64,000 nucleotides of DNA from Loktanella sp. IMCC34160 (lineage in GTDB: Bacteria; Pseudomonadota; Alphaproteobacteria; Rhodobacterales; Rhodobacteraceae): contig NZ_SELP01000003.1 of assembly GCF_004145845.1 (NCBI RefSeq), positions 516,372 through 580,371 of the forward strand. The letters are read 5' to 3'. Positions 55,956 to 64,000 of the stretch are shown one piece after another. The translations under genes were made by a program, and so were the position numbers. Every line of letters starts with the position of its first letter. The first letter of the stretch is position 1. The notes beneath the pieces are model-generated. The model had not been told where the DNA came from, searched no databases, and saw only the letters and a list, made by a program, of their open reading frames with translations.

Positions 55956-56657
55956 ATGCACAAGATTGCATTGGTGGATGACGACCGGAATATTCTGACT
56001 TCCGTTTCTATGACACTTGAGGCCGAAGGCTTCGAAGTCGAAACCTACAACGATGGTCAGGCGGCGTTGGACGCGTTCAACAAACGCCTTCCCGACATGG
56101 CTGTTCTTGACATCAAGATGCCCCGCATGGACGGCATGGACCTGCTCCAGCGGCTGCGGCAGAAGACGTCGATGCCGGTCATCTTCCTGACCTCCAAGGA
56201 TGACGAGATCGACGAGGTTCTGGGCCTGCGGATGGGCGCGGACGACTACGTCAAGAAACCGTTCAGCCAGCGCCTTCTCGTGGAACGCATCCGGGCGCTG
56301 CTGCGCCGGCAGGACGCGATCTCGGGCGAGGTGACGGACGAAAGCGAAGACACCAAGATCATGCAGCGCGGGCACCTGACGATGGACCCGCTGCGCCACG
56401 CGGTGAAGTGGAAAGATCGGGACGTGTCCCTGACCGTGACCGAATTCCTGCTGCTTCAGGCCCTTGCCCAGCGGCCCGGTTTCGTTAAGTCGCGCGATCA
56501 GCTGATGGATGTGGCCTATGACGATCAGGTCTATGTCGATGACCGCACCATCGACAGCCACATCAAGCGGTTGCGCAAGAAGATGCGCCAGGTCGATGAT
56601 GAATTCAGCGCCATCGAAACGCTGTATGGCATCGGGTACCGCTACAACGAAGAGTAG
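55956..56657 (+). CDS. chvI: Response regulator ChvI
   Basis: ChvI is the OmpR-type regulator paired with ChvG and controls envelope, acid and host-related genes in alphaproteobacteria. It has 233 residues. The receiver domain has VDDDRNIL (acidic pocket 8-10), phospho-acceptor Asp52 in [11 protein letters not shown] and KK at 97-98; the winged-helix domain (about 133-230) has [15 protein letters not shown]. The start at 55956 has AAGGGG upstream; the 42 extra in-frame codons before it are unlike the family. It directly precedes chvG. Confidence 0.95.
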   Translation: MHKIALVDDDRNILTSVSMTLEAEGFEVETYNDGQAALDAFNKRLPDMAVLDIKMPRMDGMDLLQRLRQKTSMPVIFLTSKDDEIDEVLGLRMGADDYVKKPFSQRLLVERIRALLRRQDAISGEVTDESEDTKIMQRGHLTMDPLRHAVKWKDRDVSLTVTEFLLLQALAQRPGFVKSRDQLMDVAYDDQVYVDDRTIDSHIKRLRKKMRQVDDEFSAIETLYGIGYRYNEE

Positions 56658-56660
56658 GTG

Positions 56661-58412
56661 ATGACGGTCGCCTCTGACCACGAGATTGACGTTCGCGACC
56701 TGAAATCGGTTCGCAAGGCGGCCTCGGCGCGTCAGGACAGCGATGTTGTCCTGGGCGATGACTGGGTGTCGCCCGATGTCACCGTGACCTCGGATGTGCG
56801 AAAGGCCCGCGCCAAGCGTGGGCTGATCATGCTCAACCGGTCTCCGCTGGCCCGCAAGATCATCACCTTCAACCTTCTTGCGATCATCATTCTTGTGGCG
56901 GGGGTGCTCTACCTCAATCCGTCGCGGGACAACCTTGCCTTCCAGCGCGCCGACGGGCTGGTGAGCGAGGCGGAACTGGTCGCCGATGTGTTCGAGGCAC
57001 AACTGCCGCTGGGCGCGCCGGTGAACCTGATGGCGGGCGACGGGATTGATCCGGTCTACACGCTTGACGGTCTCGACCTGCGCGGCGGCGTTGACGTCTA
57101 TGTCTTCGATTCCAGTGGCGTTCTGGTGGCCAGCCGCACCGCGCGGGTCGGCAGCAATCAGGTGATCGGGCTCGATTTCGACGACGAAGGGACGTTCCTG
57201 ACCGGGCTGTTGAACCGGGCCTGGGATGCGATCGCCGGAATTTTCAGGCCCACGAATGACGAACTCACGCCCATTGACCCGCTGCTGAAACTGAACCGGA
57301 CCCTGCCCGAAACGCTGGCGCAGGGAACCCGCGTGGATTCCGAGATCGATTCAAACGGCCGGACGATCTTTCTGGTCTCCACCCCGATCCTGCAGGGCGA
57401 CCGACCCGTGGGGGTCGTGTCCATGATCAGCGCGGCCGGCGAACTTGACGCGCTTGTGCGGCGCGAACGGGAACAGGTTTTGCAGATGTTCGTGATCGGC
57501 ATCATCGTGTCGATCGGGCTAAGCCTCGTGCTCGCCTCGACCATCGCCAACCCGCTGGCCGAACTGGCCACTGCCGCCGAACTGGGCCGCGACAAGAACG
57601 CCCGCAAGATGAGCCCGACGCGCATCCGCATTCCCGACCTGACCGCGCGCCCCGATGAAATCGGACGGCTGTCCGGGGCGTTGCGTGGGATGGTTTCGGC
57701 GCTCTACGAACGGATCGAAGGCAACGAACAATTCGCCGCCGATGTCGCGCATGAGATCAAGAACCCCCTGGCCTCGCTCCGCTCGGCTGTGGGGTCGCTG
57801 CGCATGGTCAAGAAGGAAGAGCACAAGGAAAAGCTGCTTGAGGTCATTGAACATGACGTGCAGCGGCTGGACCGGCTGGTGTCCGACATCTCCAACGCCT
57901 CGCGGCTGGACAGTGAACTGGTCCGCGAAGAGGAGGAAGAATTCAACCTTCTCAAGATGCTGGGGAACCTGAACGAATTCCTTGGAAAGGAGGCGAACGC
58001 CAAGGGCATCGAATACATCACCGATCTGCCCACCGAACCGATCCGCATCTCTGGTCTTGAGGGCCGGCTGGCACAGGTCTTCGTGAACCTGATCACCAAC
58101 GCGATTTCCTTTTGCGAGGAAGGCGACGCCATCCGGGTCTGGGCCCGGCGGCGGGACAATCGGGTGCTTGTGGTTGTCGAAGACACCGGGCCGGGCATTC
58201 CCGACGGCGCCCTGACCAAGATCTTCAAACGCTTCTATTCCGAACGTCCGGAACAGCAGTTCGGGAACAACTCGGGTCTCGGGCTGGCGATCTCGAAACA
58301 GATCGTCGAAGCGCATAACGGCGTCATCTGGGCCGAAAATATCCGCCCGACCGAGGCGGATATCACCTCCGAACCGCTCGGGGCCCGCTTCGTCGTCGGT
58401 CTTCCGATCTGA
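56661..58412 (+). CDS. chvG: Sensor histidine kinase ChvG
   Basis: ChvG (ExoS) senses envelope stress or acidity and phosphorylates ChvI. It has 583 residues. A cytoplasmic N-terminal extension of about 65 residues precedes TM1 (about 67-86); a periplasmic domain runs to TM2 (about 273-292), then a HAMP linker, the HisKA box with His364 (DVAHEIKNPLASL), and the ATPase domain (NLITNAISFC, EDTGPGIP, GNNSGLGLAISKQI). It starts three bases after the chvI stop; GTG at 56658 is an alternative first codon. Confidence 0.95.
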   Translation: MTVASDHEIDVRDLKSVRKAASARQDSDVVLGDDWVSPDVTVTSDVRKARAKRGLIMLNRSPLARKIITFNLLAIIILVAGVLYLNPSRDNLAFQRADGLVSEAELVADVFEAQLPLGAPVNLMAGDGIDPVYTLDGLDLRGGVDVYVFDSSGVLVASRTARVGSNQVIGLDFDDEGTFLTGLLNRAWDAIAGIFRPTNDELTPIDPLLKLNRTLPETLAQGTRVDSEIDSNGRTIFLVSTPILQGDRPVGVVSMISAAGELDALVRREREQVLQMFVIGIIVSIGLSLVLASTIANPLAELATAAELGRDKNARKMSPTRIRIPDLTARPDEIGRLSGALRGMVSALYERIEGNEQFAADVAHEIKNPLASLRSAVGSLRMVKKEEHKEKLLEVIEHDVQRLDRLVSDISNASRLDSELVREEEEEFNLLKMLGNLNEFLGKEANAKGIEYITDLPTEPIRISGLEGRLAQVFVNLITNAISFCEEGDAIRVWARRRDNRVLVVVEDTGPGIPDGALTKIFKRFYSERPEQQFGNNSGLGLAISKQIVEAHNGVIWAENIRPTEADITSEPLGARFVVGLPI

Positions 58413-58432
58413 CCGGTCCGGGGGCGTGGCGC

Positions 58433-58849
58433 ATGGATCATATCCTTCACGCCAGCTGTGTCGCCGTTGACGGAAAGGCCGTCCTGATCACCGGGCCAAG
58501 CGGGTCGGGGAAATCCGGGCTGGCGCTGTCGCTCATGGCCTATGGGGCCGAGCTTGTGGCAGACGACAAGACCCATCTCACCCAGACGCCAGAGGGCCTT
58601 TGGGCCGATTGCCCCGACCCGATCCGCGGCATGATTGAGGCGCGGGGCGTCGGCCTGCTGCGGGCGCGGGCCGTCGGGCCGGTGCCGGTCGCGCTGGTCG
58701 TGGATATGGGGCAGGTCGAGACCGACCGGCTGCCGCCACGGCGGGAGACGATGGTGATGGACCTTCCGCTCCCCGTCGTGCACAAATCCGAGATGAGCCA
58801 TTTCCCAGCCGCAATCCTGCAATACCTACGGTCAGGACGGAAAGCGTAA
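58433..58849 (+). CDS. hprK: HPr kinase/phosphorylase, short C-terminal-domain form
   Basis: HprK phosphorylates HPr on a serine. This copy has 138 residues and lacks the N-terminal domain of the Gram-positive enzyme, as is normal in alphaproteobacteria. The P-loop GPSGSGKS is at 21-28, LVADDKTHL follows near 52, and the HprK signature region appears as [10 protein letters not shown] near 67-76. The target Ser48 is present in the HPr protein encoded at 60189. It sits between chvG and rapZ in one co-directional unit. Confidence 0.93.
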   Translation: MDHILHASCVAVDGKAVLITGPSGSGKSGLALSLMAYGAELVADDKTHLTQTPEGLWADCPDPIRGMIEARGVGLLRARAVGPVPVALVVDMGQVETDRLPPRRETMVMDLPLPVVHKSEMSHFPAAILQYLRSGRKA

Positions 58850-58851
58850 CG

Positions 58852-59784
58852 ATGGCCAGCAACCCAGATACAGATCCCGGAAACCCCGGCGACGGGCGGC
58901 AGCGGCTGGTTCTTGTGACCGGCCCGTCGGGGGCTGGCCGCTCGACCGCGATCAACACGCTTGAGGACCGGGGCTACGAGGTGATCGACAACCTGCCCCT
59001 GTCGCTGCTGGACCGGCTTCTTGACGGGCCGCCCTTGGACCGGCCCATCGCGTTGGGCATCGACGTGCGTAATCGGGATTTCACGGTCGACGCCTTTATC
59101 GGGTCGCTGGACCGGCTGCTTCATGAAAACCGGCTGATGGTGCAGGTGCTTTACCTTGATTGCGATGAGACTGTCCTTTTGCGCCGCTATTCCGAAACCC
59201 GGCGCCGCCATCCGATGGCGCCCGAAGGCGATCCGCTGACCGGCATCCAGCGGGAATTGTCCTTGCTGGGACCGATCCGGGCGCGGGCCGACCTGTTGAT
59301 CGACAGCACGGGCCTGACCCCGCACGACCTACGGGCCGAGATCGAGGACCTGCTGTGCCCGGACGGCGGCAGGACCCTGTCGGTGTCGGTCCAAAGCTTT
59401 TCCTACAAACGGGGCCTGCCGCGCGGCGCGGACCTCGTGCTCGATTGCCGGTTCCTGCGCAATCCGCATTGGGAGGCGGGGCTGCGTCCGCTGGACGGCC
59501 GCGCGCCAGAGGTGGCCGCCCATATCGAGGCCGATCCGCTCTATGCCGATTTCCTCGACAGGGTGCTGTCCCTTGCCCGCCTCTTGCTTCCGGCCTATCA
59601 CGCCGAAGGCAAATCGCACCTGACCCTGGCCTTTGGGTGTACCGGAGGGCAACACCGGTCAGTCGCAATGGCCGAGACACTGGCAAATATACTTGCCGCC
59701 GAAGGGTGGCAGGTGTCTAAACGCCATCGGGAGCTGGAACGCAGGGCCGATCTGGTCCGAACGACACGGGAAGCTGGCGAATGA
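58852..59784 (+). CDS. rapZ: RapZ family nucleotide-binding protein
   Basis: In enterobacteria RapZ guides RNase E to the sRNA GlmZ and senses glucosamine-6-phosphate; in other lineages its role is less clear. This protein has 310 residues. The Walker A motif reads GPSGAGRS (24-31), with Arg30 instead of the usual lysine. [24 protein letters not shown]-like STGLTPHDL and the C-terminal [15 protein letters not shown] block are all family traits. It begins two bases after hprK and overlaps the EIIA gene by ATGA, supporting a shared regulatory role. Confidence 0.93.
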   Translation: MASNPDTDPGNPGDGRQRLVLVTGPSGAGRSTAINTLEDRGYEVIDNLPLSLLDRLLDGPPLDRPIALGIDVRNRDFTVDAFIGSLDRLLHENRLMVQVLYLDCDETVLLRRYSETRRRHPMAPEGDPLTGIQRELSLLGPIRARADLLIDSTGLTPHDLRAEIEDLLCPDGGRTLSVSVQSFSYKRGLPRGADLVLDCRFLRNPHWEAGLRPLDGRAPEVAAHIEADPLYADFLDRVLSLARLLLPAYHAEGKSHLTLAFGCTGGQHRSVAMAETLANILAAEGWQVSKRHRELERRADLVRTTREAGE

Positions 59785-60185
59785 TCGGGATCGTGATCGT
59801 CGCACATGGTGGGTTGGCACGGGAATACCTTGCCGCTGTCGAACATGTGGTCGGCAGGCAGGAAGGTGTTGTTGCCATTGCCATCGACGCCGAAGACGAC
59901 CGCGCCCGCAAACAGGACGAGATCTGCGATGCGGCCGATGCGGTGGATACCGGCGACGGGGTGGTGATCGTGACCGATCTTTTTGGCGGCTCGCCGTCCA
60001 ACCTGTCGCTGCGCGCCTGTAGCCCGTCAAACCGGCGCATTCTTTACGGGATGAACCTGCCCCTGCTGATCAAACTGGCAAAGTCCCGGTCCAAGTCCGT
60101 GCCGGAAGCTGTCGAAGCGGCCCTGACCGCGGGCCGGAAATACATCAACAGCCACAGCGTGGCCCCTGACCTGAGCGTGAAATAG
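59781..60185 (+). CDS. PTS EIIA component, mannose family (ManX/PtsIIA-Man)
   Basis: This protein has 134 residues. [17 protein letters not shown] has the active-site His9 (AHGG) that accepts phosphate from HPr; [16 protein letters not shown] and the [10 protein letters not shown] block are EIIA-Man traits. No EIIB or EIIC transport component is near, so this is probably a regulatory PTS relay, as in rhizobia. It is coupled to rapZ upstream and lies three bases before the HPr gene. Enzyme I is not in the window. Confidence 0.93.
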   Translation: MIGIVIVAHGGLAREYLAAVEHVVGRQEGVVAIAIDAEDDRARKQDEICDAADAVDTGDGVVIVTDLFGGSPSNLSLRACSPSNRRILYGMNLPLLIKLAKSRSKSVPEAVEAALTAGRKYINSHSVAPDLSVK

Positions 60186-60188
60186 CCG

Positions 60189-60464
60189 ATGTCGTCGACC
60201 CACCGGACCCTCAAGATCGTCAACATCAAGGGGCTGCACGCCCGCGCCTCGGCCAAACTCGCCGAAGTTGTCGAACAGTTCGACGCCTCGGCGACGGTCT
60301 CGAAGGATGGGCTAGATGCCGCAGGCGACAGCATTATGGGGCTTCTCATGTTGGCAGCTTCCAAGGGAACCTCTATTGAGGTTGAGACCAGCGGCCCCGA
60401 GGCCGAGGCCCTTGCCGACGCCATCGAGGCGCTGGTGGCTGACAAGTTCGGCGAAGGGGACTAG
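60189..60464 (+). CDS. ptsH: HPr family phosphocarrier protein
   Basis: HPr passes phosphate from enzyme I to EIIA. It has 91 residues. The active-site loop IKGLHARASAKL has His17, and the regulatory serine Ser48 (GDSIMGLLML) is present, matching the HprK gene nearby. Hence both His and Ser phosphorylation are possible. It closes the hprK-rapZ-EIIA-HPr block. The next gene starts 45 bases later with a different function. Confidence 0.95.
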   Translation: MSSTHRTLKIVNIKGLHARASAKLAEVVEQFDASATVSKDGLDAAGDSIMGLLMLAASKGTSIEVETSGPEAEALADAIEALVADKFGEGD

Positions 60465-60509
60465 GATAGGGCCGGTCTTCTGAACCCAGTGCCGAAAGGA
60501 CAGGCCCGA

Positions 60510-61394
60510 GTGAGCGACACCATCCAAGACGAGCTGGCCAAGCCTGCCGTGTCATCGGCGGGGGCGCCGGTGAAGTATGACCGCAAAAGCCTGACCTATT
60601 CGGAAACCTTCGACAGCCCGTTCAAGCGGATCATCATCCGGACCATCGAGCTGCTGACGGCAAAGGTGCGGATCGTGCGCCGTATCCGCCAGTTTGAGCA
60701 GAGGCCGACCCCGGTCGGGCAGGCCTTCTGGCCCGCGACGATGGAAGTGATGGGGATCGACCTTCTGACCCCGCAGGACCAGCTGGACAATATCCCGGCC
60801 GAAGGGCCCGTGGTTTTCGTGGCCAACCATCCGCACGGGCTGGTGGACGGGATGATCCTTGCGGATCTGATCGGCCGCCGCCGCAATGACTACCGGATTT
60901 TGACGCGGTCGATCCTGACCGGGATCGACGAAAGCGCCGCCAGCTACATGATCCCCGTGCCCTTCCCGCACGAGGAAGACGCACAGCGCAAGATGATCGA
61001 AATGCGCAAGAAGGCCATGGCCCATCTTGCCGACGGCGGGCTGATCGCCCTCTTCCCTTCGGGTGTGGTCGCGACGTCGGGCACCCTGTTCGGCCCGGTG
61101 ATCGAGGCGGAATGGAACGTTTTCACCGCCAAGATGATCCGGACCTCGGGCGCGACGGTGGTGCCCTGCTATTTCCCCGGCGCCAACAGCCGCGCCTATC
61201 AGATCGCGAACAAGATCTCTTCGACCCTGCGGCAAAGCCTGCTGCTGTTCGAAGTGGTGCATGCCTTTGACAGGCCGCAAAAGCCGGTGATCGGCAAACC
61301 GATCCCGCCCGAGGAATGGGCGGAACGGGCCGGGGACCAGCGCGGCTTCATGGCCTGGCTGCGTCAGCGGGTGCTGGATCTGAAAGAAGCCTGA
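60510..61394 (+). CDS. PlsC-like glycerophospholipid acyltransferase
   Basis: This protein has 294 residues. The acyltransferase active-site block reads FVANHPHGLVDGMILADLI (about 107-125), the NHP-type variant with one more residue between His and Asp than the classical HX4D; GGLIALFPSGVVATS is the second conserved block, like FPEGT/FPSG in the family. It has no strong membrane segment. The GTG at 60510 was chosen for AAAGGA at good spacing; another GTG at 60489 precedes that site. It may acylate lyso-phospholipid or lyso-ornithine lipid; the substrate is not resolved. Confidence 0.82.
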   Translation: MSDTIQDELAKPAVSSAGAPVKYDRKSLTYSETFDSPFKRIIIRTIELLTAKVRIVRRIRQFEQRPTPVGQAFWPATMEVMGIDLLTPQDQLDNIPAEGPVVFVANHPHGLVDGMILADLIGRRRNDYRILTRSILTGIDESAASYMIPVPFPHEEDAQRKMIEMRKKAMAHLADGGLIALFPSGVVATSGTLFGPVIEAEWNVFTAKMIRTSGATVVPCYFPGANSRAYQIANKISSTLRQSLLLFEVVHAFDRPQKPVIGKPIPPEEWAERAGDQRGFMAWLRQRVLDLKEA

Positions 61395-61399
61395 GGGAT

Positions 61400-61462
61400 G
61401 GTGGGTTGAAACCCACCTTACCCCCGGTCACGCCGTGTTCGTAAGGTGGGTCTTGACCCACC
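61400..61462. repeat. Pair of GGTGGG palindromes (copy 2)
   Basis: GGTGGGTT-GA-AACCCACC at 61400-61417 is identical to the first palindrome at 7810-7827. GGTGGGTC-TT-GACCCACC at 61445-61462 matches the second palindrome at 7853-7870 except for its centre. The two lie 27 bases apart, just after an acyltransferase gene and before the end of the hydroxybutyryl-CoA dehydrogenase gene. Confidence 0.75.
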
Positions 61463-61476
61463 TCTGGCCAACCAGC

Positions 61477-62352
61477 CTAGCGGGTCGGGACGGGCACGTC
61501 GCCGCGATAGTCATAGAAGCCGCGCTGGGTCTTGCGGCCCAGCCACCCGGCCTCGACATATTTGGTCAGCAGCGGACAGGGGCGGTATTTCGTATCGGCC
61601 AGCCCCTCGTGCAGCACGTTCATGATGGCAAGGCAGGTATCCAGCCCGATGAAATCCGCCAGTTCCAGCGGCCCCATTGGATGGTTTGCACCCAGCTTCA
61701 GCGAGGTGTCGATCGACATCACGTTGCCGACGCCCTCGTACAGCGCATAGACCGCCTCGTTGATCATCGGCATCAGGATGCGGTTGACGATGAAGGCCGG
61801 GAAATCCTCGGCCGTGGCGGCTGTCTTGCCCAGACGCTGCACCACTTCCTCGCAGGCCCGGAAGGTCGGTTCGTCGGTGGCGATGCCGCGGATCAGCTCC
61901 ACCAGTTGCATCACCGGCACCGGGTTCATGAAATGGAAACCCAGGAACTTTTCCGGCCTGTCCGTGCGGCTGGCCAGACGGGTGATCGAAATTGACGATG
62001 TATTCGACGTCAGGATCGTATCGGGCTTCAGATGCGGCAGTAGGTCTTCGAAAATGGCCTGCTTGATCATCTCGCGTTCGGTCGCGGCCTCGATCACAAG
62101 GTCGGTCTGACCAAGGTCGGCCAGCTTTGGCGTGGTTCCGATCCGCTTCATAGCCTCGGCCTTGTCCGCCTCGGAAATCAGCCCCCGGCCGACCTGCCGG
62201 TCGATGTTGCGGTCGATCAGCTTGATCGCGTTGGCCATGGCCTCTTCGCTGACGTCGGTCAGCAGAACCTCATATCCCGCGACGGCCAGCACATGGGCAA
62301 TCCCGTTGCCCATCTGGCCGGCTCCGACAACCCCCACACGTTCGATCGCCAT
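61477..62352 (-). CDS. 3-hydroxybutyryl-CoA dehydrogenase
   Basis: This protein has 291 residues. It reduces acetoacetyl-CoA or oxidises 3-hydroxybutyryl-CoA with NAD(P). The nucleotide motif GVVGAGQMG is at 7-15, SNTSSISIT at 116-123, the catalytic His140 in GFHFMNPVP, and FIVNRILMPMINEA begins the C-terminal domain with NHPMGPLELADFIGLD. Its length is that of the short (HbdA/PaaH-type) enzymes without hydratase domain. The ATG is at 62352. It probably belongs with ETF in PHB or butyrate-type metabolism; the etfA gene is nearby on the same strand. Confidence 0.94.
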   Translation of the reverse strand: MAIERVGVVGAGQMGNGIAHVLAVAGYEVLLTDVSEEAMANAIKLIDRNIDRQVGRGLISEADKAEAMKRIGTTPKLADLGQTDLVIEAATEREMIKQAIFEDLLPHLKPDTILTSNTSSISITRLASRTDRPEKFLGFHFMNPVPVMQLVELIRGIATDEPTFRACEEVVQRLGKTAATAEDFPAFIVNRILMPMINEAVYALYEGVGNVMSIDTSLKLGANHPMGPLELADFIGLDTCLAIMNVLHEGLADTKYRPCPLLTKYVEAGWLGRKTQRGFYDYRGDVPVPTR

Positions 62353-62518
62353 TCTTTCGCCCTTTCCTTGATTGCCGGCACCATAGGCCCCAATCCGACC
62401 CACCTTCAAGCGGAAGGAACCGCGAAAACTTGCGGCGAATTTGCAGCTTAGCCTTTTGGCAAGAGATTTGTCCGAATCTCGGCCTTGGTGAGTGAAACAG
62501 CAACGAGTGGTGGGAACC

Positions 62519-63373
62519 ATGAAACTAGAGCCTATGCGCGAATCCGGCCTGACCTATGCGCCCTGTCGCTATGGAATGAGCAGGGTCACCTTTCGCGGTC
62601 CGCGCCGCGATCTGAATGGCCGCTACATTGCCTTTGTCGGCGGGACCGAGACCTATGGGAAATTCATCGAACATCCCTTTCCGTCACTGGTGGAAACCGC
62701 GCTGGGCGAGAAATGCGTGAACTTTGGCGTGGTGAATGCCGGGATCGACGTGTTCCACAATGACCCGACGATCCTTGCGGCGGCCCATGATGCGGAACTG
62801 ACCGTGGTGCAGATCATGGGGGCCCAGAACCTGTCGAACCGGTTCTACAAGGTCCATCCGCGCCGGAATGACCGGTTTCTGTCGGCCTCGACCGTGATGA
62901 AGGCCCTGTTTTCGGATGTGGATTTTGCCGATTTCAGCTTTACCCGCCACATGCTTGGGGCGCTTTACACCCGCGCGCCGGAACGGTTCGAGATCTTGCG
63001 GAGCGAGTTGGAGCAGGCCTGGCTGGCGCGGATGAAGTCCTTGATCGCGGGGATCGGCAACAATGTTGTCCTTCTCTGGTTGTCGGATTCCCCCCTGACC
63101 GACGATCCCTGGATGGAACGGCCCAACCCGCTTCGGGCTGATCCGCTGTTCGTGACTCGGTCGATGGTGGAACAGCTGCGCCCGCTGGTGCGCGACGTGA
63201 TCGAGGCGCAGCCCTCGGCCGAGGCGCTGTCGCGCGGGACCGAAGGCATGGTCTTCCCGCTTCTCAACAACGAGGCCGCGACCGAAATGCTGGGCGTCGC
63301 CGCGCATGAGGAGGCGGCCGCCCGGATCGCCCCCTCGCTGCGGCGGCTGATGGGCAAGCCGACACGGCACTGA
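62519..63373 (+). CDS. DUF6473 family protein
   Basis: This protein has 284 residues. It begins with the conserved CRYGMSRVTFRGPRRDLNGRYIAFVGGTETYGKFIEHPFPSLV plan, where a GGTETYG block in a strand-loop resembles the first motif of SGNH/GDS-like hydrolases, followed by NFGVVNAGIDVFHNDP. This matches DUF6473 as I recall it, a family mainly in Rhodobacteraceae with no known function. The start at 62519 follows GGTGGGAACC. It is divergent from the hydroxybutyryl-CoA dehydrogenase gene and ends before a bidirectional terminator. Confidence 0.8.
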   Translation: MKLEPMRESGLTYAPCRYGMSRVTFRGPRRDLNGRYIAFVGGTETYGKFIEHPFPSLVETALGEKCVNFGVVNAGIDVFHNDPTILAAAHDAELTVVQIMGAQNLSNRFYKVHPRRNDRFLSASTVMKALFSDVDFADFSFTRHMLGALYTRAPERFEILRSELEQAWLARMKSLIAGIGNNVVLLWLSDSPLTDDPWMERPNPLRADPLFVTRSMVEQLRPLVRDVIEAQPSAEALSRGTEGMVFPLLNNEAATEMLGVAAHEEAAARIAPSLRRLMGKPTRH

Positions 63374-63395
63374 CCCTGAACCGGCCCTGAAAATG

Positions 63396-63423
63396 AAAAG
63401 GCCCGCCGGATCGGCGGGCCTTT
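63396..63423. terminator. Bidirectional terminator between DUF6473 and etfA
   Basis: A perfect 9-bp stem (GGCCCGCCG with CGGCGGGCC, 63400-63420) with loop GAT has TTT after it and AAAA before it. It can end both the DUF6473 transcript and the convergent etfA transcript. Confidence 0.82.
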
Positions 63424-63447
63424 CGGTATTCTTGTCGGATCAGCCGA

Positions 63448-64000
63448 TCAGAGCTTTTCGACCAGTTCTGGGATGGCGGTGAAGAGGTCTGCGACGAGGC
63501 CGTAGTCGGCGACCTGGAAGATCGGGGCTTCTTCGTCCTTGTTGATCGCGACGATGATCTTGCTGTCCTTCATGCCCGCGAGGTGCTGGATCGCGCCCGA
63601 GATGCCGACGGCGACGTAGAGGTCGGGGGCCACGACCTTGCCGGTCTGGCCGACCTGCCAGTCGTTCGGGGCGAAGCCGCTGTCGACCGCCGCGCGGGAC
63701 GCGCCCACGGCCGCGCCCAGCTTGTCGGCCAGGCTTTCGATCAGCGCGAAGTCGTCCTTCGAACCCACGCCACGCCCGCCCGAGACCACGATCCCGGCCG
63801 AGGTCAGTTCCGGACGGTCGCTTGCGGCAACCTTGTCTTCCACCCAGGACGACAGGGCCGGATCGGCGGCGGCGCCGATGGTTTCGACCGTGGCCGACCC
63901 GCCGGTTTCCGCGGCCTCGAAGCTCGAGGTCCGGATCGACACGACCTTGGTCGCATCGCCCGATTTCACGGTCTGGATCGCGTTGCCCGCGTAGATCGGC
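63448..64000 (-). CDS. etfA: Electron transfer flavoprotein alpha subunit, 5' end cut by window
   Basis: EtfA with EtfB carries electrons from acyl-CoA dehydrogenases, such as the Mcd-like enzyme at 50846, to ETF-ubiquinone oxidoreductase. The visible part is about 184 residues of the C-terminal region; the reading frame is open at the right edge. The FAD-binding signature is clear: [40 protein letters not shown], then [29 protein letters not shown] and the end [17 protein letters not shown]. The N-terminal domain and start lie outside the window. Confidence 0.97.
   Translation of the reverse strand, partial: PIYAGNAIQTVKSGDATKVVSIRTSSFEAAETGGSATVETIGAAADPALSSWVEDKVAASDRPELTSAGIVVSGGRGVGSKDDFALIESLADKLGAAVGASRAAVDSGFAPNDWQVGQTGKVVAPDLYVAVGISGAIQHLAGMKDSKIIVAINKDEEAPIFQVADYGLVADLFTAIPELVEKL

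Overview
The window looks like a chromosome segment of a high-GC alphaproteobacterium of the Rhodobacteraceae (Roseobacter-type). This rests on gene content and order: a membrane-anchored CycM-type cytochrome c, a cupin DMSP lyase, an NADH-dehydrogenase-like/SelD fusion, a probable methylsuccinyl-CoA dehydrogenase of the ethylmalonyl-CoA pathway, a DUF6473 protein, and the block pckA / chvI-chvG-hprK-rapZ-EIIA-HPr. Nearly all of it is housekeeping DNA. I saw no tRNA or rRNA gene, prophage, insertion sequence, transposase or CRISPR array.

Layout. 1-6 kb: heme biosynthesis (hemC cut by the window edge, hemE, hemF) mixed with a LysE exporter, two small exported proteins, a VOC/phosphoesterase pair and a DMSP lyase. 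6-12 kb: serine biosynthesis (serA and serC on the minus strand, serB on the plus strand) with a Stf0-type sulfotransferase between serC and serB; then rsgA and the 4.5S SRP RNA (ffs). 12-17.7 kb: a nucleotidase divergent from nudC, an SRPBCC protein, pheA and cytochrome cycM. 17.7-23.6 kb: a yejABEF-type peptide importer. 23.6-25.1 kb: a D-Ala-D-Ala carboxypeptidase with a SPOR domain. 25.1-26.6 kb: a short AT-richer islet with orphan small genes. 26.6-37 kb: clpS, an RsmC-like methyltransferase, an SDR, a CoA transferase, the selenium pair mnmH/selD and a FtsX-type ABC exporter. 37-48.4 kb: a small orphan protein, a NYN protein, then a long co-directional run folK-rpoZ-rsh-DUF2062-pdxJ-lysE-acpS-lepB-lepB2-rnc-era-DUF1491-recO. 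48.4-54 kb: transporters, small exported proteins and methylsuccinyl-CoA dehydrogenase. 54-61.4 kb: pckA divergent from chvI-chvG-hprK-rapZ-PTS, plus an acyltransferase. 61.4-64 kb: 3-hydroxybutyryl-CoA dehydrogenase, DUF6473 and the C-terminal part of etfA.

How the genes fit together. SerA, SerC and SerB are the full route from 3-phosphoglycerate to serine. HemC, HemE and HemF are steps of one heme pathway. MnmH needs the selenophosphate made by SelD. ChvG/ChvI, HPr kinase, HPr, EIIA-Man and RapZ form a regulatory block beside the gluconeogenic gene pckA. Methylsuccinyl-CoA dehydrogenase, hydroxybutyryl-CoA dehydrogenase and ETF point to acetyl-CoA/PHB-linked carbon metabolism.

Most notable observations: a DUF805/signal-peptidase fusion beside lepB whose catalytic lysine position reads alanine; a serC leader with its ribosome-binding site in a hairpin loop; paired GGTGGG palindromes at two loci; an SDR without its active-site lysine; an interleaved pair of inverted repeats before folK; and the orphan islet at 25-26.5 kb. 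I did not find a clear new defence or mobile system. All calls come from reading the sequence; no database search was run.
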